Below are positions 1-7,794 of a DNA stretch of 64,000 nt, piece after piece (the stretch's first letter is position 1; each line of letters begins with the position of its first letter). A model generated the notes under the pieces. It ran no database searches. It saw nothing but the letters and a program-made list of their open reading frames with translations, and was not told where the DNA came from. The stretch lies in NCBI RefSeq assembly GCF_026343115.1, contig NZ_JAPEMC010000007.1:22604-86603 (forward strand), in the 5' to 3' direction. The DNA comes from Streptomyces sp. NBC_00102. Its GTDB lineage: Bacteria; Actinomycetota; Actinomycetes; Streptomycetales; Streptomycetaceae. The position numbers and the translations under genes were made by a program.

Positions 1-1
1 C

Positions 2-172
2 GGGGCAGAGCCGACGGTTCTCCCGAGCACGGTCTTCACCCGGCCGGTGACTCTTGGTAGCGCCGGAGGGCGGGTGCAGACCGACGATCCCGGCGGCGGG
101 TTCCGGCTGTTCGAGAATGTCTTCGCTGGAATCGAATTCGTGCACCGCATCGCTCCGGTGCCCTCGACGTAG
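2..172 (+). CDS. C-terminal fragment of an unidentified protein (cut by window edge)
   Basis: From base 2 an open frame runs 56 codons to a TAG at 170-172. It has mostly G/C in the third codon position and a protein-like composition; it ends in EFVHRIAPVPST. The start lies outside the window. I do not recognise the family. It could be the tail of a real gene, or chance in GC-rich DNA. The 220 bases after it up to the epimerase remnant show no gene I can support. Confidence 0.35.
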   Translation, partial: GAEPTVLPSTVFTRPVTLGSAGGRVQTDDPGGGFRLFENVFAGIEFVHRIAPVPST

Positions 173-392
173 GCCTGATGCCTCCGCACCTCGATCCAAG
201 GCGAGCACGCACCCCCCGCCCGGCTGTGCACGCCTCGAACGGACCTTTTTCCAGGCCGCGTTCGCCGACGTGGACGTCTTCGCCGCGGCGGTCTGCCGCG
301 CTGCGCACGGCACTCGGCCAGGGCTCCTTGTCCCCCGCCGGGATGGCAGAGTAGCGTCCGCGCCGACGCTGTCCACGGGGGGATGGTCCACG

Positions 393-1055
393 GTGCGGCT
401 GCTGGTCCTGGGCGGTTCGGTGTTCGTCGGGCGGGCGGTGGTGGAGGTCATGGGCGAGCGCGCGCTGCTGTCGCGTCCCGGCCTGGTCCTCGGCCCCTGG
501 GAGCACCCGGGCCGGTTGCCGAGGTGGCTGCTGCGGATGGCGGCGGCCGCGGAAGGCGAGCCGGTCCTGGTACCGGGCAACCCCGGCCGGGGCGTCCAGT
601 ACATCGACGTCCGCGATCTCGCGCAGTGGATTCTGCACGCTGCCGAACAGGGGCTGGGCGGGGCGTACAACCTGAGCTGCCCGGCCGGCCACGCGACGAT
701 GGGCGGCCTGCTGGACGCCTGTGCGGAGGTGACGGGAGGTGCGGGCCGCCTGGTGAGTGTCGACGAGCCGTGGCTGGCCGACGCGGGTGTGGTCCCGTGG
801 ACCGAGCTGCCCGTCTGGGTGCCTGCCGAGGGCGAAGGCGCCGGGATCTACGACGTGAATCCGGGGGCGGGGATCGCGGCCGGTGCGCGGTACCGTCCGC
901 CTGCGGAGACGGTGGCGGACACCTGGGCGTGGCTGCGGCGGATCCCTGCGGAGAAGGCGGGCAGGGCGGTGCGCACCGCCGAGTGGCTGTCGGCCGAGCG
1001 GGAGGAACGGGTCCTGCGGGCCTGGCAGGAGGAAACGGTCCGCCGGACGCGCTGA
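393..1055 (+). pseudogene. NAD-dependent epimerase/dehydratase with a large internal in-frame deletion
   Basis: The GTG at 393 opens with a Rossmann start (VRLLVLGGSVFVGRAVVE). The protein then jumps directly to GERALLSRPGLVLGP, which in intact Streptomyces homologues lies more than 100 residues later. The beta2-to-active-site part (substrate-binding Ser/Tyr-x-x-x-Lys region) is absent. The protein is 220 aa against roughly 330 for the family. The C-terminal half (YIDVRDLAQW, DTWAWLRRIP) reads normally and the frame is intact, so a stable but inactive protein could still be made. A G-rich stretch (GGGGGA) about 10 bases upstream can serve as ribosome-binding site. It is convergent with the folate genes. 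I see the fused frame; that it is a deletion is inferred from family length. Confidence 0.75.
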
Positions 1056-1073
1056 AGGGCGTCCGGCGGACCG
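1036..1073. terminator. Bidirectional terminator hairpin between convergent genes
   Basis: A perfect 15-bp inverted repeat, CGGTCCGCCGGACGC at 1036-1050 and its complement at 1059-1073, has an 8-base loop. It contains the epimerase stop codon and sits just before the 3' end of the convergent folD gene. No T-run follows, as is common in Streptomyces. Confidence 0.75.
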
Positions 1074-1096
1074 CCTGCGGGACTTTCGAGACAGGC

Positions 1097-1936
1097 TCAG
1101 CCCTCGGCGGCCTGCACGGTGTGCCGGAGCAGCAGTGCGGTGGTCACCGGGCCGACACCGCCGGGGACCGGGGTGAGGCCGCCGGCCCGTTCGGCCGCGG
1201 CCGGGTCGACATCGCCGGCGAGGCCCCCGTCCGGGGTGGGGTTGGTGCCGACGTCGATCACCACGGCGCCTTCGCGGACGTGGTCGGCGGTGAGCAGGCC
1301 GGCGCGCCCGACCGCGGCGACCAGGACGTCGGCGGTGCGGGTGACGGACGCGAGGTCGGCGGTGCGGGAGTGGCAGACGGTCACGGTCGCGTCCCGGTCG
1401 AGCAGGAGGTGCGCGGCGGGCTTGCCCACGACGGTGGACCGGCCGACGACAACGGCGTGCCGTCCCGACAGCTCGACCTCGTGGTGCTCCAGCAGTCGGA
1501 CGACGGCCTCGGCCGTTGCCGGGGCGAACGCCGGGAGCCCGGCGGCGAGCCGGCCGAGTGACAGCGGGTTGGCCCCGTCGACGTCCTTCTCGGGCGCGAT
1601 GGCGGACGCCAGGTCCTCCAGCGCCGCGCCGGCGGGCAGCGGCGTCTGCAGGATGACGCCGTGCACCTGCGGGTCGTCGCTGAGGCGGCGCAGGGTGTCG
1701 TGGACCTCGGTGGTGGTGGCCTGCGGGCCGAGGTCGACGACGTCGCACACCAGCCCGCACTTGGCCGCCGCGCCGGCGATCGAGCGGACGTACCAGGCGC
1801 TGGCCCCGTCGTCGGTGGCGCTGACCACGGCCAGGCGGACGGGCCGGCCCTGGGCGGCCAGCTTCGCGGCGAGTTCGGTGGTCTCGGCGCGGATCGCGGC
1901 GGCGAGTTCCCGGCCGGAAAGGACGGCTGCGGTCAC
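1097..1936 (-). CDS. folD: FolD-like methylenetetrahydrofolate dehydrogenase lacking the catalytic lysine
   Basis: A 279-aa cytoplasmic homologue of bifunctional 5,10-methylene-THF dehydrogenase/5,10-methenyl-THF cyclohydrolase. It has the folate-site motifs VILQTPLP (Gln) and EKDVDG (Asp), the NADP-binding GRSTVVGKP segment and the C-terminal TPVPGGVGP signature. The first folate-binding motif, normally YVxxK, reads YVRSI, so the lysine required for cyclohydrolysis (K54 in E. coli, K56 in human) is isoleucine. The usual PCTPxG stretch is also altered (APATAEAV). The start overlaps the stop of the upstream cyclodeaminase gene by 4 bases, implying coupled translation. I infer that it mainly reduces or oxidises the C1-folate made by its partner and has little cyclohydrolase activity. 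A housekeeping FolD is probably encoded elsewhere. Confidence 0.88.
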   Translation of the reverse strand: MTAAVLSGRELAAAIRAETTELAAKLAAQGRPVRLAVVSATDDGASAWYVRSIAGAAAKCGLVCDVVDLGPQATTTEVHDTLRRLSDDPQVHGVILQTPLPAGAALEDLASAIAPEKDVDGANPLSLGRLAAGLPAFAPATAEAVVRLLEHHEVELSGRHAVVVGRSTVVGKPAAHLLLDRDATVTVCHSRTADLASVTRTADVLVAAVGRAGLLTADHVREGAVVIDVGTNPTPDGGLAGDVDPAAAERAGGLTPVPGGVGPVTTALLLRHTVQAAEG

Positions 1937-2553
1937 CGGTTGATCTCCTTGCGTACGGCGGCGGTGGTGGCGGCGGCCCGTGCCGCGACGTGGTCGGCGG
2001 CGGCGGCCCGGGCGGCGAACGCGGTGCGCGCGGCCTCGTCCTTGATGCCGCCGAGATTCACCTCGACGTTCACCTGGCCGGTCACGGCGGCGGCGCGGAT
2101 GGCCTCGGCCGCGGCGGCGACGTCGCTGAGCACGTTGCGATTGCCGACCGGGAGCAGCAGCTCGGCCAGCTCGGCCAGCCGGGTGGACAGTTCGACGGTG
2201 CGGGCGGGCGGTTCGGCGGCACCGATCAGGGCGCCGGCGATGGCGGCCGAGCGGGCGGCCTTCTCCTCGTCGGTGGCCTTGGGCAGGCGGTAGGCCGCGG
2301 CGACCGCGCCGAACGCCGCCGCGTCGTCCTCGGCGAGCTGCAGGGCCTGTGCGCGCGCGTCGTCCGTCTCGGTGCGGACGCGGCTGATCACGGCCTCGTG
2401 CTCCGCGTACTTCGGCCCCTCGCTGTAGCGGGCCACCATGCCGAGCAGGGCGGCCGCCTGGGCGGCGTGCAGCGCGGCACTCGCCCCGCCACCCGGAGCC
2501 GGGACGCGGTCCGCCAGCTGCTGGAGGAAATCACCGATGGACTGATCGCGCAT
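1933..2553 (-). CDS. Formiminotetrahydrofolate cyclodeaminase (FTCD C-domain family)
   Basis: A 206-aa all-helical protein of the cyclodeaminase/cyclohydrolase family (FTCD_C). The N-terminus has the typical DFLQQLADRVPAPGGGASAAL, followed by a helical body and an EVNLGGIKD segment near the C-terminus. Family members convert 5-formimino-THF to 5,10-methenyl-THF plus ammonia, or act as a methenyl-THF cyclohydrolase (FchA). It is the first gene of a two-gene operon with the downstream folD homologue (ATGA overlap). Its product is the substrate of the dehydrogenase, so the two enzymes form a C1-folate module. No formiminotransferase gene is next to it. Confidence 0.88.
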   Translation of the reverse strand: MRDQSIGDFLQQLADRVPAPGGGASAALHAAQAAALLGMVARYSEGPKYAEHEAVISRVRTETDDARAQALQLAEDDAAAFGAVAAAYRLPKATDEEKAARSAAIAGALIGAAEPPARTVELSTRLAELAELLLPVGNRNVLSDVAAAAEAIRAAAVTGQVNVEVNLGGIKDEAARTAFAARAAAADHVAARAAATTAAVRKEINR

Positions 2554-2630
2554 GCATGCTCCGTAGCGAACTGGATTCCGTCATTGGCGTCACCGATGGT
2601 ACCGGCGACAGCGGCAGGGCCGACGCCGGT

Positions 2631-3848
2631 TCAACGGAGGTCGCCCAGCCGCCGGCTCGCCGCGCCCGCGCCGGACAGCGAGGTGAGCAGGGCGAGTTGG
2701 CGGGCTATCTCTTGAGCTGCGGTGTCGGGGACGGCCGTGCGGTCGTAGTCGGCGTAGAAGACTGGCTCGGGGTCGGTGGTGGCGATCACCCAGAGCTGCC
2801 CGGCGTAGCGGGCGACGGGTTCGGGGCCCGGTTCGGCTGCGGCGTAGGGCTCGACGGTGAGCCCGGGCGCCGGTGTCCGGCCGGCCGGGGAGCCACGAAT
2901 CCGGCCGGGGACGATGTTGACGGTGACCGGGGACAGGCCCGGGTGCCATGCCGCGGCGGGCACGTCCGCCGGCCGCTCGTCCTCCAGGAGGCGGCGCAGA
3001 CCGGGCAGGGTGAAGGGGGCGGCCGAGCGGGCCGTACCCTCGGCCAGCCCGCGCTGGACCCGGCGGGCGAACTCGCCCAGTTCGGTGCCCTCGTCGAGGG
3101 CGGCGCGGACGGGGAAGCGGCGGCAGAACATGCCGACCAGGTCCCACTCCTCCTCACGGTCGCGCCCGTGGTACTGGTAGCTGGCCAGCAGCGAGGGCTG
3201 CTCCAGCGCCCTGCCGACGGCGAGCAGGCACAGCGCGGTGGTGGCGCTGGCCGCGGTGACGCGGGCGGCGCGCGCGAACGCGCCGAGGCGGCGCGGGAAG
3301 TCGGGGCCGGGGCGGGCGGCGACGAGCCGGGCACCGCCCGAGCCGTCCTCGCTCTGAGCGAGCGGGGGCGCGGAGCCGGGGGCAGGCCACAGGCCGGGCG
3401 GCTCGCGGACGACCTTCCGCCAGTGCGCCAGTTGCGCCGGGATCGGCACCGTACCGTGCGCGGCTTGGGCGTCGGCAAGCCGGGGGTAGCCGGTGCGCAG
3501 CGGCGCGGGGTCCGGGGCGTTTGCCGCGTACGCCGTCCACAGGTCGCGCCACAGGACGCCGGCCGACCAGGCGTCCCCCGCCATGTGATGGACCGTCAGG
3601 ACCAGTACGTGGTCGTCCGGCGCGGCCGCCAGCAGGTCGGCGCGGAGCGGCCCGGTGCCGAACAGGTCGAGCCGCTGCCCGGCACGCTCGGCTACGGCGG
3701 TGGCCAGTTCGTCCGGCGTCACCGTGGAGCGGCCGAACCAGGCGTGCCCGGCCGTGGCGGGGGGAAAGCTCTGCCGGATGCCGTCCGGTGTGCGCACCAG
3801 CCGCATCCGCAGCGGGTCGTGGCGTTCGACGACGACGGCCTGCGCGGT
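2631..3848 (-). pseudogene. NRPS-type condensation domain, 5'-truncated
   Basis: The frame carries most of a stand-alone condensation domain. It includes the active-site motif HHMAGDAWS (HHxxxD), followed by family-like LWRDLWTAY, DFPRRLGAFARAARVTAASATT and VTVNIVP segments. The N-terminal lid, roughly the first 60-100 residues, is missing. The frame can be read back beyond the ATG at 3806 as VERHDPLRMRL, which fits the domain, and then runs into the antisense of a HAD gene at about 3850. No adenylation or carrier domain is nearby, so this is not an active NRPS module. Expression from the ATG at 3806 is possible, but the protein would lack part of the fold. It lies downstream of nothing on its strand. 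Confidence 0.7.
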
Positions 3849-3850
3849 CC

Positions 3851-4051
3851 GGCAAGGCGGACGCGATGCGCGCCCGCGCCGTCGCCGTCTACGTCGGCGA
3901 CCACCCGCTCGATGTGGCCGGTGGTGACGCCGCCGGCGTACCGGCCGTCGGCGTCACCACCGGCGCCCACAGCGCCGCCGAACTCCGGGCTGCGGAGGCG
4001 GACTTCGTCGCTCCGTCCCTGCACGCCCTCCACCCCCTGCTCACCTCGTAG
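3851..4051 (+). pseudogene. C-terminal fragment of a HAD-family phosphatase
   Basis: Starting abruptly at about 3851, the plus strand reads GKADAMRARAVAVYVGDHPLD followed by GVTTGAHSAAELRAAEAD. This is the motif III/IV end of a phosphoglycolate-phosphatase-like HAD protein: the conserved lysine, then the GD-HPxD acidic motif. It ends at TAG 4049-4051. The first two thirds, including the DxDx nucleophile, are absent and no start codon with a ribosome-binding site precedes it. It abuts the 5'-truncated condensation-domain gene head to head, so both genes lost their 5' ends and the promoter region between them. The next 250 bases (4052-4298) hold nothing I can assign. Confidence 0.65.
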
Positions 4052-4298
4052 CGAGGGGCGCGCGGAAGACGCCGCAGGGGCTGCGGGCGGCGGGCGAGCA
4101 GGCCACGAAGCCGTCCCGCGCCTGACGTTTCCGGCGCCCTGATCGAGCTCACCCGCGGGTCCGGCGCAACGCCCCTTCCGGGGACGCGATCAGGCGCGGT
4201 GCAGTTCGCTGCACGGCCGAACCGTGCGGGACGAGCGGAGGAAGCCGCTCACCGCCGTAGGACCGCTCGGCTGCCCGCCCGGGCGATGCGACGGCGCC

Positions 4299-5384
4299 TC
4301 ACCATCCCGTCGGCAGCCTGCCGAGGAACGGGGCGAGCCGGTCGGCGATCATCCGGTCGTCCTGCGCCGAGGTGTGCCGGTCGCATCCGAGGAAGTCGAG
4401 GCCCGACTGATCGAGGAACCAGTAGTGGACCCCGCTGTCTCCGGCGTCGTTGCGCGCCTCGACCACCTGCCGCACGTGTTCGGCGTTCCTGTCGAAGCCG
4501 ACGGCCACGAGGTGGGTGCCGGTTCCGTAGCGCGTCCGCAGGTTCTGGAGGAACTCGCCGTAGGCGGTGCGGAAGGCGGCCGCGAGGCTGTCGGGCGTCC
4601 ACGGTTCGCCGGGGGTGAGGTCGGAGAAGTCGTTGGCGCCGAGGTTGACCACCACGATCCGGGGGCGCCACGTCCCCGGGTTCTGCCAGACGTCGCCGTC
4701 CACGTTCAACAGGGCGCGGTCGTAGAAGGTCCGGTACGTGATGTCCGGGCAGATGCCTGCGACGTTGCGGACCATGCCGAAGCCGGAGAAACCGTTGATC
4801 TGGTAATCGGCGTCCAACTTCCGTGCGGTGAGGGCTCCGTGGCTCACGTCGGTGTTGGTGTTCCGCTTGAGCCGCTCGGGATCGCAGTCGCGGGTGCCCG
4901 AGACATTGCCGTAGCCCACCGTGAGGGAGTCCCCGATGAACTCGATCTGGCGGTCCCGGGGCGCCGGCTTGCTCAGTACGGCGCCCCCGGGCGCGGCGAC
5001 GAAGCCTCCGAAGGTGCTGGTGTCTCCCGGGGTGTCGTTGCGTTTGACGACCCGGACCGTGTGTTCGCCGTCCCGCAGGCCGTTGATCCAGTACGTGGTG
5101 TCTCCGGGGGTGACCAGGGTGGCGACGGTGACCCCGTCGACCTGGACGTCGAAGTCGGCGGCCGCGCAGTCGAGGACCACCCCGAGTCCGGTACCCCGGA
5201 AGCGGCCCTCGAAGTACACCCCGGGCCAGCTGAACTGGACCTTCGCCCCCAGGTCCTTGACCCGTCCCGCGATGTGCACCTGTTCCACCACGCTTTTCAC
5301 GCGGGCCAGTTGCCCTTGCCGGCTGGACGGATCCGCCAACAGGGTCGTCACCGCCGGCTTCGTTCCCTTGTCGCTGAAAGTCAT
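4299..5384 (-). CDS. CE2-like SGNH/GDSL carbohydrate esterase
   Basis: A 361-aa protein with the two-domain plan of carbohydrate esterase family 2. An N-terminal jelly-roll (FSWPGVYFEGRF, VQVDGVTV, GLRDGEHTVRVVKR) is followed by an SGNH hydrolase domain. The latter has the nucleophile block IEFIGDSLTVGYGN, block III NLGANDFSD and a late DRHTSAQDD supplying the Asp/His pair. Family members deacetylate xylan, glucomannan or similar polymers and are normally secreted. Here neither the ATG at 5384 nor an upstream in-frame start at 5447 gives a signal peptide, so the export region may be lost or the enzyme may act inside the cell. I chose 5384 because GGAGAG lies about 10 bases upstream. Confidence 0.8.
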   Translation of the reverse strand: MTFSDKGTKPAVTTLLADPSSRQGQLARVKSVVEQVHIAGRVKDLGAKVQFSWPGVYFEGRFRGTGLGVVLDCAAADFDVQVDGVTVATLVTPGDTTYWINGLRDGEHTVRVVKRNDTPGDTSTFGGFVAAPGGAVLSKPAPRDRQIEFIGDSLTVGYGNVSGTRDCDPERLKRNTNTDVSHGALTARKLDADYQINGFSGFGMVRNVAGICPDITYRTFYDRALLNVDGDVWQNPGTWRPRIVVVNLGANDFSDLTPGEPWTPDSLAAAFRTAYGEFLQNLRTRYGTGTHLVAVGFDRNAEHVRQVVEARNDAGDSGVHYWFLDQSGLDFLGCDRHTSAQDDRMIADRLAPFLGRLPTGW

Positions 5385-5526
5385 CTCCGTGCCAACTCTC
5401 CGGCCCTGGCGCATCAGTGGGTCACGACCGAAAGTCCGGTATTCCATCCTTGGATGTCAACCGGATTCGAGGGAGGCAAAGGGGAGCGACAGGCGCCCGG
5501 CGCAGGGGACTTGATGAGCCATCGGT

Positions 5527-5976
5527 TCATTCGCACCCGGCAACGTCACCTGTCTTCCCCGGTGTTGCCTGCGTGGGCAGGGGCGGTCGGACGTCGGGAT
5601 CGACCTCGGGGTGCGTGAATCGCACGGGCTTGCCCAGCGACCGGGCGTAGGCGATCTCGGCTCGGGTGCTGTCTCCGATGTAGTCGCCGACCACGAGCAC
5701 CTCGTCGGCGAGCCGGATCTTCGCCCGGTGCAGATCGTCGAGGCGGACCTTCAACGCCTCGGCCTCGACGGGATCGGACCAGAGCTCGTGCGGCGACTTC
5801 ATGTCGCAGCCCGGTTTGACGACGATCCTTCCGGCCTCGGTCTCCCGCAGATCGGCCTCGGTCATCTCGGCCATGAAGCGGGTGGAGCCGCAGATCACGA
5901 CGATGCGCGGGAGGCTCAGCCTCCTCTTCGCGTCGGCGAGCGTCTCCTCGGGGGTGAGCGGGTTCGGGCAGGACAC
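5527..5976 (-). CDS. Nucleoside 2-deoxyribosyltransferase-like protein
   Basis: A 149-aa protein with an N-terminal Rossmann-like strand (RIVVICGSTRF), a central DMKSPHELW segment and a C-terminal LADEVLVVGDYIGDSTRAEIAYA. This matches the nucleoside 2-deoxyribosyltransferase/DUF4406-like superfamily, where the GD-x-IG-ST-x-E region binds substrate and supplies the catalytic acid. Its substrate is unknown. The GTG at 5976 is preferred because AGGAGG sits five to six bases upstream; longer in-frame starts lack such a site. It is a stand-alone gene downstream of a terminator-like hairpin. Confidence 0.65.
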   Translation of the reverse strand: MSCPNPLTPEETLADAKRRLSLPRIVVICGSTRFMAEMTEADLRETEAGRIVVKPGCDMKSPHELWSDPVEAEALKVRLDDLHRAKIRLADEVLVVGDYIGDSTRAEIAYARSLGKPVRFTHPEVDPDVRPPLPTQATPGKTGDVAGCE

Positions 5977-6025
5977 TGGTTCCTCCTGGTGGTGTGGTTC
6001 TCGGCGTGCCTGCGGAGACGAGAAC

Positions 6026-6068
6026 GAGGGTGTCCACGTCGTTCTGTGCCGAACGACGGGACACCCTC
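6026..6068. terminator. Terminator hairpin downstream of the aldo/keto reductase gene
   Basis: GAGGGTGTCC at 6026 pairs with GGACACCCTC ending at 6068. Inside, CGTCGTTC pairs with GAACGACG around a 6-base loop, giving an 18-bp stem with one bulged base. It lies between two minus-strand genes, about 110 bases after the reductase stop. Confidence 0.7.
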
Positions 6069-6176
6069 GCAGGGCACGCCGCGCGACGGCCGACGACAGG
6101 GCCGGCGACATCCTGCAGGAGCGTCCCGGGCTGGGGCCCATGGGGTCGGGCCGTCACGGGGTGCTCCCGTCGGGGG

Positions 6177-7034
6177 TCACTTGCCGCTGTAGACGGGGAA
6201 GGCGCTGTGCTCGCCGTAGTCCACGTCGCGCAGGTCGCGCAGGACGTCCATGTCGTCGCCGGAGATCTCGAAGTCCACCTCGGCGTTGGAGCGCATGTGG
6301 TCGGGGTTCGCCGTCTTGGGGAGCGACACGGTGCCCAGCTGCAGGGTGTAGCGGATGCACAGCTGGGGGACGGACACGCCGTACCGCTCTGCCATCGACC
6401 GGACCTCGGCGTTCTGCAGGATCGCGCCGTGGGCGATGGGCGAGTACGCCTCGACGAGGATCTGCTTGCTCGCGCAGTAGGCCAGGAGTTCGGACGGAGT
6501 GTTGCCTGCGTGCACGAGCAACTGGTTGACGTGGGGGACGACGGTCGCGCTCGACAGGATGTTCTCGAGGTCGTGCCGCTGGAAGTTGGAGACGCCGATG
6601 GACCGGATCTTGCCGGCCCGATGGGCTTCCTCCAGGGCGCGCCATGCCTCGCGGTTGCCTTCGGCGTAGTCGCCGCCGCGGAAGTCGTCCCACGGCTGAG
6701 GACTGTGGATCAGCATCAGGTCGATGCGGTCCAGTCCCAGCTTTTCGAGGGAGCCGTCGATCGCTCGGACCGCCCGGTCGTAGTCCTTGATCTCCGCGGC
6801 GAGTTTGGTCGAGACGAACAGTTCGTCGCGGGTCACCCCGGCGGTGCGAACGCCCTCGCCGACGCCGCGTTCGTTGCCGTATGCCTGGGCGGTGTCGATG
6901 TTGCGGTAGCCGATCTCCACGGCCGCGCGGACCGCCTCGGCCGCCTTGTCGTCGTCGATGAACCAGGTGCCGAGCCCCAGCTTGGGAATCTTGACGCCGT
7001 GGGACAGGGCGTAGGTCTCGTCCAGGACGGTCAT
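6177..7034 (-). CDS. Aldo/keto reductase
   Basis: A 285-aa NADPH-dependent aldo/keto reductase of the 2,5-diketo-gluconate reductase-like type. The catalytic tetrad is visible: Asp and Tyr in NIDTAQAYGNE, Lys in FVSTKLA, His in LMLIHSPQPW. The AKR signatures GLGTWFIDD, GKIRSIGVSNF and SLPKTANPDHM (cofactor site) are present. It acts in the cytoplasm; the substrate cannot be told from sequence. The ATG at 7034 has GGAG upstream and overlaps the stop of a 44-codon ORF (ATGA), so it may be translated by coupling. Confidence 0.88.
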   Translation of the reverse strand: MTVLDETYALSHGVKIPKLGLGTWFIDDDKAAEAVRAAVEIGYRNIDTAQAYGNERGVGEGVRTAGVTRDELFVSTKLAAEIKDYDRAVRAIDGSLEKLGLDRIDLMLIHSPQPWDDFRGGDYAEGNREAWRALEEAHRAGKIRSIGVSNFQRHDLENILSSATVVPHVNQLLVHAGNTPSELLAYCASKQILVEAYSPIAHGAILQNAEVRSMAERYGVSVPQLCIRYTLQLGTVSLPKTANPDHMRSNAEVDFEISGDDMDVLRDLRDVDYGEHSAFPVYSGK

Positions 7035-7165
7035 GCGTTCGCTCCGTTCTTCGACAGGCTGCCGTACACCTCGTCGGTGACGGGCTCGAGCCATTCGTTG
7101 CCGACGCCCTCGCCCGGTGTGGAGAGGGCGACGTGGAGAACCACGGGGTGTGTTCTGCGGGACAC
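7031..7165 (-). CDS. 44-aa ORF translationally coupled to the aldo/keto reductase
   Basis: A GTG at 7165 has CAGGAG six bases upstream. It opens 44 codons ending in TGA that overlaps the reductase ATG as ATGA. The peptide ends in GNEWLEPVTDEVYGSLSKNG and is acidic, with no membrane segment. I do not recognise it. It may be a real small protein, the tail of a lost larger gene, or a leader that sets reductase translation. Confidence 0.4.
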   Translation of the reverse strand: MSRRTHPVVLHVALSTPGEGVGNEWLEPVTDEVYGSLSKNGANA

Positions 7166-7794
7166 GAGGAACTCCTGTGCTCCGTTCCCGGCGTCCACGC
7201 GTTCCACGCTACGGCGCGCAGGCGGTCGGAGGGATGCCCTGTCAGTACGTCCTTCACCGGGGCTCCCTCGCTCGGCGTGTCCGGCACCGTCATGGGTAGC
7301 GCACGTTCCGGGGTCGCTCGACGGACGTCGGCGCAGGCGGGAGAGGGGCGCGGCCGGGATCAGGGGCTCCGGCCGGACCGACGGGAAGAACGCCTTCGGC
7401 GAGTTCGCCCCGGGTGCGGTGCATTGCACCGACAGGGTCCTTTTCGACGAGGCCGGGGAGCGCGCCGGACGGCCGGCGACGGTATCCCCGCTCACCGCGG
7501 GGATCAGGGGTGGCGCTCTCGCACCGCACACACGGGTGCCGTGGCGCCGGCACCAGGCGCCACGGCGGTCGGGCCCGCCGCGATCAGGGCCGGGCCCGCG
7601 ATCACCGCGACGCGGGGCCGGTGGGTCCGGCGTACCGCGCGGAGAGGGGCGTCAGCCCCGTCACCGGCGATCGGCGCGAGAGTGGAAGCCGCCGATCCGT
7701 AACTCCCGGCCCCGACAGCCGCGTCGACGATAAGATCATCTTGTTCGCACCCGCGGCGCACGCACCGATCCGACCTCTCCGGGGAGACCAAGAC
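7166..7794. other. Intergenic region, no gene seen
   Basis: About 630 bases lie between the coupled ORF and the LAL regulator. Open frames here have no family signature and no ribosome-binding site I trust. The last part must hold the promoter of the regulator gene; no operator palindrome stands out. Confidence 0.5.

Noticed and set aside
2631..3848. An NRPS biosynthetic cluster
   Set aside because: Only a truncated condensation domain is present; no adenylation, carrier or tailoring genes around it.
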